This document shows, piece after piece, positions 43,701 to 48,343 of a stretch of DNA of 48,343 nt. The notes beneath the pieces were generated by a model. The model saw only the letters and a list, made by a program, of their open reading frames with translations, did no database searches and had not been told where the DNA came from. Source of the stretch: Clostridiaceae bacterium (GTDB taxonomy: Bacteria; Bacillota; Clostridia; Lachnospirales; Lachnospiraceae); contig JAJQGL010000072.1 of assembly GCA_021200535.1 (NCBI GenBank), positions 1 through 48,343 on the forward strand, written 5' to 3'. The first letter of the stretch is position 1, and every line of letters begins with the position of its first letter. Position numbers and translations under genes: made by a program.

Positions 43701-44581
43701 GTTTTATCCCGAATTGCCTTAAGACGCGCCGGATTATATGCCTCAAATAGCGCATAAAAATCCTGATATCCCTTTGCTTTGCCAAGCGCTTCCAGATAAG
43801 CAATATCCGAACGGATTGCCGCCTCATACGCAGCCGGCCCGTCTGGCCTCCGGCAAATCTCCAAAACGCTTTTTGCCACGGTCAGATATTCCGATACATA
43901 TTTGTGCAGCATCTCTGTCAGCTGCCGCACCCAGGCCGTCTCTTCCATCTCCTGCAAAGATTGTATCTGGTACATTTCCATGCATTCATTCAGCCATTCT
44001 TCCGGCCAGGGATAACTGGTAGAAATATTGTATAAAGTAAACACCAGCTCTTCGACCGCACTGTCCGTCCGTCCGGTCGAAAAAATATCCGTAAAGCGAA
44101 GAAAAGCACTGTCCGGCTCTTCCTTCGCAGCCGCATACTTTTGTTCCAAAAGTTCTGCCAGCACATCCTGCTTCATCAGCTCCAGATCCGTCTCATCCCC
44201 CACGGAAAATACAGGGTCGAGATCAATGACATGGAAATAATTCCGGATGACCGACTGGCAGAAGCTGTCAATCGTCGTTATCTGCGCCGTGTGAAGCAAG
44301 CTTGCCTGTTTCTGCAAATGCTGGTTTTCCGGCTGCTCCTGAAGCTTTTCCTCCAACGCATTTTCAATGCGGGCGCGCATCTCTGCTGCTGCCGCCTTTG
44401 TAAATGTAACCACCAGCAGCCTGTCAATATCCTTCGGCGAATCCCCCTCCGTCACCTGTGAAATAATGCGTTCAACCAAGACCGCTGTCTTTCCGGAACC
44501 TGCAGCAGCAGAAACCAAAATATTTTTCCCCCGCAAATCAATCACTTGCTGCTGATCTGCTGTCCATTTTGGATTACCCAT
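40799..44581 (-). CDS. addA: ATP-dependent helicase/nuclease subunit A (AddA)
   Basis: A 1260-residue UvrD-type helicase fused to a RecB-family nuclease, part of the AddAB complex that processes double-strand breaks to Chi-like sites for RecA loading. Motifs: Q motif and Walker A (KWTADQQQVIDLRGKNILVS, SAAAGSGKTAVL), Walker B LTDEYQDSN, motif III MVGDVKQSIYKFRLARP, motif V MTIHKSKGLEFPIVFVAG, motif VI YVAFTRAKEKL, and C-terminal nuclease residues in GTLYHLVMQHF, GIIDAYF and IVLVDYKTDAV. The ATG at 44581 is used (GGGAG 6 nt upstream); it overlaps the end of addB by 8 bp, so translation is coupled. A charged segment rich in ESGQ/ESRQ (about residues 1045-1065) is a low-complexity insertion before the nuclease domain. 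Confidence 0.97.
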   Translation of the reverse strand: MGNPKWTADQQQVIDLRGKNILVSAAAGSGKTAVLVERIISQVTEGDSPKDIDRLLVVTFTKAAAAEMRARIENALEEKLQEQPENQHLQKQASLLHTAQITTIDSFCQSVIRNYFHVIDLDPVFSVGDETDLELMKQDVLAELLEQKYAAAKEEPDSAFLRFTDIFSTGRTDSAVEELVFTLYNISTSYPWPEEWLNECMEMYQIQSLQEMEETAWVRQLTEMLHKYVSEYLTVAKSVLEICRRPDGPAAYEAAIRSDIAYLEALGKAKGYQDFYALFEAYNPARLKAIRDKTVSPGEKELAKNLRESYQKNGLAELKRKYFFQSAEEMLSDLQEMAPAVTELIRLVQDFGCAFAEKKREEGLLDFADMEHFALQILVVRDEKGIRPSETAKELQEYYEEVLTDEYQDSNFVQELLLTSICRGPEEKPYLFMVGDVKQSIYKFRLARPELFLEKYKRYGGAESREQRIDLRQNFRSRASVLESANAVFEKIMIEQLGGIVYDQDVRLVPGAAFPETDRRIAGKTEMVLIEQKGNQEAVSKRALEAAVIGEKIRDMVLGDNPLYVQDKQGYRPVRYGDIAILLRSLSGWSEEFIEVLNDMGIPAYADTRTGYFTSLEVDTILNLLHVIDNPRQDIPLAAVLRSCLVGTTDEELAWLGTMPQELDFWDKIKAFLEKKEAGLWDGRLYEKLYRKLSLFYDRLQRYQELSKTRSVYELLRRIFDETDYYQIMSAMPSGEKRKANLDILLQQAILFAENGHRGVYGFTRYIESLQKANVDFGEANVDGENAAAVRIMTIHKSKGLEFPIVFVAGMGKRFNLMDARKGTIIDGDYGVGCDYVDLKMRIKQPTLLKRFMADQIVSGTLAEEIRILYVAFTRAKEKLIITGVASGLEKKLSVWATRSLYQNFYQLSGAQTYLDWIMPSLLGRQGIRCSVEKAAANLEAAINFSDLVSDDLFGLEIYFPEGVLQKGKDELADSAEQYRMLKNWDTERVYDRAMHEALEWEMEYQYPYRQEAGLPVKVSVSELKRRSVERAEQLEEEVAEYLDFESGQAAETESGQMDDTESRQADEIEIPRPAFLQEKQLSGAARGTLYHLVMQHFPYQEIRESGQKWTEKEYRVFLAQMVQEGYLSQEEAALLDVRRFVVFFDTEIGARMARAWQEGTLRREQSFMLGISAKELYPEQDSEEMIVVQGIIDAYFTEGDHIVLVDYKTDAVKRGQGSRLAEKYRAQLDYYARALKRLTGREVSEKVIYSFALGEEIFL

Positions 44582-47500
44582 TTTCTTCTCCCTCATCTCC
44601 ATTTTTCTGTTTCTTTTCCCTGATCTGGTACAAAACGGCATCATCACTGAGTTTTTCTAGCACCCGGTAACGGTTTCCGGCAATTCTCCGGTCAAAGCGG
44701 CAGATGCTGTGATATGGACAGTACCGGCACGCACTCTCACCGGATGCATCTGCCCGAAGATAAGGATTCACCGCTATTTCCCCTGCCATAATTTCATTTT
44801 TTATCTGCCAGAGCTTATCCTCGGTATATTTCATCAAATCCTGAAAGTCCTCTGTTGTAACCGTTTTGGAAATTTTTTTCAAATGTCCCGTTTTATCTGT
44901 CGCCGCCGGAATCACTGCAGATGATTTATCCGGCGCGAGGCCTCCTCCTTCTGTCCCAAAATCACAATCCATCGCAGGCAGCACCGGGTCATCCTCATTG
45001 ACCAGCCCATCCATTTTCAGGCTTGCAAGAATCTGGTCCTCTATCTTTTCTTTCCCCGCCTTGCCCTCAATCATCGGATCATCAATCTGATAATACAGCA
45101 CGCCCGCCGGGATTACCAGTTTCTTTTCCGCTGTCTGCTTATCCTCCACGGCCGCTTTCATATAAATCATTAGCTGCATCTGCAAACCGTAGTACAAATC
45201 GGACAGGGAGATGTTCTTTTTCCCTGTTTTATAATCAATCACCTTTATATAATCTGCATTGCCGTCCAGCATGCTGTCTATGCGGTCAATCCGTCCAATC
45301 AGCCGCAGGTCATTTTCCCAGCCTGACGTATTTTTCTCCTGCCCGCTCCCTACGGCACGCTCCTGCCCATCAAACTCTTTTACGATCTCCCGCCCGCTTG
45401 CCCGGTGCAATACCTCAAACGTAAATTCGCTGTCCACTGTCTTAAATTTCCCCAGCTTCATCTGTTTGGTAATCGCCCAGATTGTCCGGTCTAAAATCCG
45501 GCGAAGCCTGCTGATCAGATAAGTATCCCGTTCTGTCGCATACAAAAGCCCATTTTTATAGCGCTCTACCGTTTCATTCATGCACATATCCGCTTCAACC
45601 CGCTGTTCCTCTTCCGGTATATCCTCCCAGCTTTTCCCCCGTGCAAGCATTTTTTGGGTATATAAATCCAGTGCTTCATGAACAATATTTCCAATGTCGA
45701 AAAATTCCACCTGATGCCCGGCCCGTTCTTTCAAATGCAGCCCATACTGCATAAAATACGAAAACGCACATGCCGCATACCGTTCAAACTGTGAGGTACT
45801 CGCCGTCAGAGTGTCACGGTATAGCGCCTTTACCACTTCTTTTGAAAGCGGACTTTGCTCTTCCCGGTAAAATGCTGCGTCAAGCAGTCTGTCTGACAGC
45901 TGCTTTCTCTCCGTATCGCCGGCATAATATGAAAATACCTCCTGCCACCTTGCATCCGTATACTGCCTGTTCCGCAAGCCCTGAATCAAAAATCCAACGC
46001 CTCCTGTTGTCCCCAGCAGATGGCGTTCATCTGTTTCCTGTTCCTCAATCACCGTAGTAATTTCCGGAAAGAGCTTTTTGATCCGGTCAATAATATATGC
46101 CGGATTTCTCGCCTTTCCGTCATTCCCTGTCTCGCAGTATGTCAGATACAAATGCCTGGACGGCTTTGTCAGGTTCAAATACAGATAATATTGTTCTGTA
46201 TAGACCGCATCCCGCATGGTAGGCGCCAGCTCAAATTCCGCATCCGCCAGAAACATCCTCTCTGAATCAGAAATAACGCCCCCTCTGCTGCCGCCTTTTG
46301 GCAAATTACAGTCGTTCATTCCCAGGAAAAATAAATGCTGAATATGCGCAAGCCGTGTCCGGTTCATATCCCCGACCAAAACCTGATCAACACCGGGCGG
46401 AATCAAACCGATTCTCGCCTCGTCAAAGCCAGTGTCAAGAAGCTCTTTAAACTCCTTTAGCTTCATTTCTTCATCACCCAAAAGTGACACCAGCCTGTCC
46501 ATTACCCCAAGAACAATCTCATAAATCTGGTCATATTCCTTTGCCAGGGAACGCTCTCCGGCCTCTTCAAAGCTCTTCTGCAGCTTCTTAACCGCAATAT
46601 AATATTCCTGCTCCTCCATCCACTCACAGATTGCCTGTACATATTCCCGAACCGTGTGCGTTCCCTTGCCGATACTTTCGTATAATTTCCCCAGCTGTTC
46701 CACCGTCTCCAGCCGGACTGTGTCCAGCTCCAGCTCCAATTCCCTCTTTTTCTCCGCGTCTGCACTGCGAAATACCCCGTCTATCCTCCACACCTCACAC
46801 CATTTTTTGTAACCCCGGATTCCTGTCGCACGCAGAAAATTGTCCAAAAGATAGCTTTGTTCCTCTGTCGCCTTCGAAAAGAAATTCTTCTCAAAAACCA
46901 TGATCTTTTCTGCCTGAAAGCTGTTTTGAAAAATAGCAAGCACACATCGGAGCAATTCAATAAATGGATGCTCTAAAATATTTTTCTTCTGGTCTACGAA
47001 GCATGGAATCCCGCACCTCCCGAAAACCTCCTTTGCCAGAACGCCGTAAGTCTCCAGATCACCTGTAATCACAGCAATATCACGGTATCTGCAGCCTTCT
47101 TCCTGCAAAAGCTGTTTCATCTTCTGTGCAACAAATTCCACTTCGTTTTCCGGCTGTTTCAGCAAATGAATGGAAATGTCCTTTACACTGCCCGAATAAG
47201 TCTGAACCGGATAACGGAACAGATTTCTTTCCAGATGATTCAAACCCTCTGCTGCCGCAAAACGGCTCTGTTCCGTTTTTCCCCCACACCAGATTTCTGG
47301 ACAGATTTCAATCCTGTTTTCTGCCGCTATTTTTCGCAGCCGAATAATCGTCTGCTGGCTCATATAAAAAAGACTGTGCTTTGGCAGCGGCTTTATCAAG
47401 GCTTCAGAAGAAGCCTTTGCTTCGGAAGAAGCCTTTGCTTTGAAAGAAGCCTTTGCTTTGAAAGAAGCCTTTGCTTTGAAAGAAGCCTTTGCTTTAGAAG

Positions 47501-48254
47501 GAACCATCGCTTTGGAAACTATGTCTTCTGCAGTATCCATGGTTACAGTAACATATACCTTTTTCGCCACCCGCAAAAGCTTTTCAATAAACTGGTACTG
47601 CGTTGGCGTAAACCCGGTAAAGCCATCCAGGCAGATTGTGCTGCCGCGCAGAAGGTCTGAATCCTCCGCAACCGCCGAAAGCACGGTCAGTATTTCTTCT
47701 GATGTAATATAATGATCTTCCAGATACGCAGTAAACCCCTGATAAATTTTCTTCATATCTTCCAGCTTTTTCGCCAGTGCCGGATGCTTTCCTGCCGCCT
47801 GAATCATTTCATCAATCACTGTTTCATCCGCACCATATTGCATCAGCTCTGACAGAAAAGATTTTATTTCCTGTACATACCCTTTTTTGTGAATATTTTT
47901 TCCAAAATATGCAAGCTCGTCCTCCAGATTTTCCAGTACCTTTTTCAGGATCATTGTCTTGTCCATATCATCCAGAACCGGAAGGCGGCACGAGCCTGTT
48001 TCCTCAAACACACGAAAAGCAAGTCTGAGAAAACTCTGAACATCTATATTCATAATTCCTTTGACTTCACTGATACGAATCAGCTCTTTCTGCGTCTGCA
48101 TGGTAAACTGTTCCGGCACAATAAAAATAAAATTATTCTCCGGGGATTCTCCATGGGAACTCTTTTGAAGCCGTTTTGCCTCTTCCGATAAATAATGCTG
48201 TATATAATAAGTTTTTCCCCGTCCGGATCCTCCCAAAATTAGTTGTAATGACAT
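44574..48254 (-). CDS. addB: ATP-dependent helicase/nuclease subunit B (AddB)
   Basis: A 1226-residue partner of AddA. N-terminal Walker A GGSGRGKTYYI, then an inactivated helicase-like fold, the VGDMNRTRLAHIQHLFFLGMND segment, and a C-terminal nuclease domain with IKVIDYKTGKK. The four-cysteine iron-sulphur site is complete: one Cys in YAACAFSYFMQYG and three in CRYCPYHSIC. Start set at the ATG at 48254, 4 nt after GGGGAG; the frame continues upstream to 48308 without a site. Odd feature: residues about 250-285 are a 6-residue repeat (KAKASF) inserted between two helices of the helicase-like part. First gene of addBA; its promoter is probably beyond the window edge. Confidence 0.96.
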   Translation of the reverse strand: MSLQLILGGSGRGKTYYIQHYLSEEAKRLQKSSHGESPENNFIFIVPEQFTMQTQKELIRISEVKGIMNIDVQSFLRLAFRVFEETGSCRLPVLDDMDKTMILKKVLENLEDELAYFGKNIHKKGYVQEIKSFLSELMQYGADETVIDEMIQAAGKHPALAKKLEDMKKIYQGFTAYLEDHYITSEEILTVLSAVAEDSDLLRGSTICLDGFTGFTPTQYQFIEKLLRVAKKVYVTVTMDTAEDIVSKAMVPSKAKASFKAKASFKAKASFKAKASSEAKASSEALIKPLPKHSLFYMSQQTIIRLRKIAAENRIEICPEIWCGGKTEQSRFAAAEGLNHLERNLFRYPVQTYSGSVKDISIHLLKQPENEVEFVAQKMKQLLQEEGCRYRDIAVITGDLETYGVLAKEVFGRCGIPCFVDQKKNILEHPFIELLRCVLAIFQNSFQAEKIMVFEKNFFSKATEEQSYLLDNFLRATGIRGYKKWCEVWRIDGVFRSADAEKKRELELELDTVRLETVEQLGKLYESIGKGTHTVREYVQAICEWMEEQEYYIAVKKLQKSFEEAGERSLAKEYDQIYEIVLGVMDRLVSLLGDEEMKLKEFKELLDTGFDEARIGLIPPGVDQVLVGDMNRTRLAHIQHLFFLGMNDCNLPKGGSRGGVISDSERMFLADAEFELAPTMRDAVYTEQYYLYLNLTKPSRHLYLTYCETGNDGKARNPAYIIDRIKKLFPEITTVIEEQETDERHLLGTTGGVGFLIQGLRNRQYTDARWQEVFSYYAGDTERKQLSDRLLDAAFYREEQSPLSKEVVKALYRDTLTASTSQFERYAACAFSYFMQYGLHLKERAGHQVEFFDIGNIVHEALDLYTQKMLARGKSWEDIPEEEQRVEADMCMNETVERYKNGLLYATERDTYLISRLRRILDRTIWAITKQMKLGKFKTVDSEFTFEVLHRASGREIVKEFDGQERAVGSGQEKNTSGWENDLRLIGRIDRIDSMLDGNADYIKVIDYKTGKKNISLSDLYYGLQMQLMIYMKAAVEDKQTAEKKLVIPAGVLYYQIDDPMIEGKAGKEKIEDQILASLKMDGLVNEDDPVLPAMDCDFGTEGGGLAPDKSSAVIPAATDKTGHLKKISKTVTTEDFQDLMKYTEDKLWQIKNEIMAGEIAVNPYLRADASGESACRYCPYHSICRFDRRIAGNRYRVLEKLSDDAVLYQIREKKQKNGDEGEENG
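47398..47510 (-). repeat. 18-bp minisatellite inside addB
   Basis: About six units of GAAGCCTTTGCTTTGAAA (plus strand) between 47398 and 47510, encoding KAKASF/KAKASS/EAKASS. It keeps the frame and adds a basic, flexible loop not needed for the AddB fold. Confidence 0.92.
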
Positions 48255-48343
48255 AATACTCCCCATTCCGAAGCGTTTTAAAAGCCGCGCCGCTGCCGAC
48301 ACTTTCAAATATCTCTTTCGGCTCTGCGTTTTAAATGCATCAC

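Overview
The window looks like a chromosomal segment of a spore-forming, Gram-positive anaerobe of the Clostridia, most likely a Lachnospiraceae relative. This is inferred from strong AGGAGG-type ribosome binding sites, a GerA/SpoVAF germination-receptor subunit, AddAB instead of RecBCD, a FatA-type acyl-ACP thioesterase, DHHW and DUF4358 proteins, Ig-like (BIG2) and LRR_5 surface proteins, and a PP-loop/nitrilase two-domain NAD synthase. I see no rRNA, tRNA, CRISPR array, transposase or phage gene.

Layout. 1-1.9 kb: the decayed 3' end of a FnIII/SH3-like surface protein gene, facing a PAP2 phosphatase and a DUF5662 gene. 1.95-7.6 kb: a plus-strand cell-surface acylation cluster with a clear promoter followed by a 4 x 25 bp repeat array, then acyl-ACP thioesterase, a DUF4358 membrane protein, and DHHW - MBOAT - DHHW. 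7.7-16.3 kb: a six-gene minus-strand operon (Na+/H+ antiporter-like protein, tatD, rsmA, two halves of an asymmetric ABC exporter, Xaa-Pro aminopeptidase) with its own extended -10 promoter. 16.5-19.1 kb: a GerA-family germination protein and a divergent nuclease-like/winged-helix protein of unknown function. 19.2-26.3 kb: a surface-protein region with a 1231-aa BIG2 protein, a 500-aa secreted protein with a long 5' leader, and an LRR lipoprotein. 26.5-38.5 kb: a signalling and export region. An ECF-S-like membrane protein is translationally coupled to a 1318-aa hybrid sensor kinase; opposite are an M56 (BlaR1-like) membrane protein with a broken zinc motif and two MacB-like ABC ATPase-permease fusions. 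38.6-48.3 kb: NAD synthase behind a hairpin-rich leader, then addB-addA.

Most striking are (1) the leader of the NAD synthase gene, where four hairpins, a possible pseudoknot and a competing anti-Shine-Dalgarno pairing lie between two copies of the gene's own ribosome binding site; (2) about ten minisatellites with periods from 16 to 47 bp, four of them on or next to stop codons; and (3) the pseudo-protease M56 plus paired MacB-like transporters without a BlaI repressor. All functions are read from motifs by eye; no database search was run.
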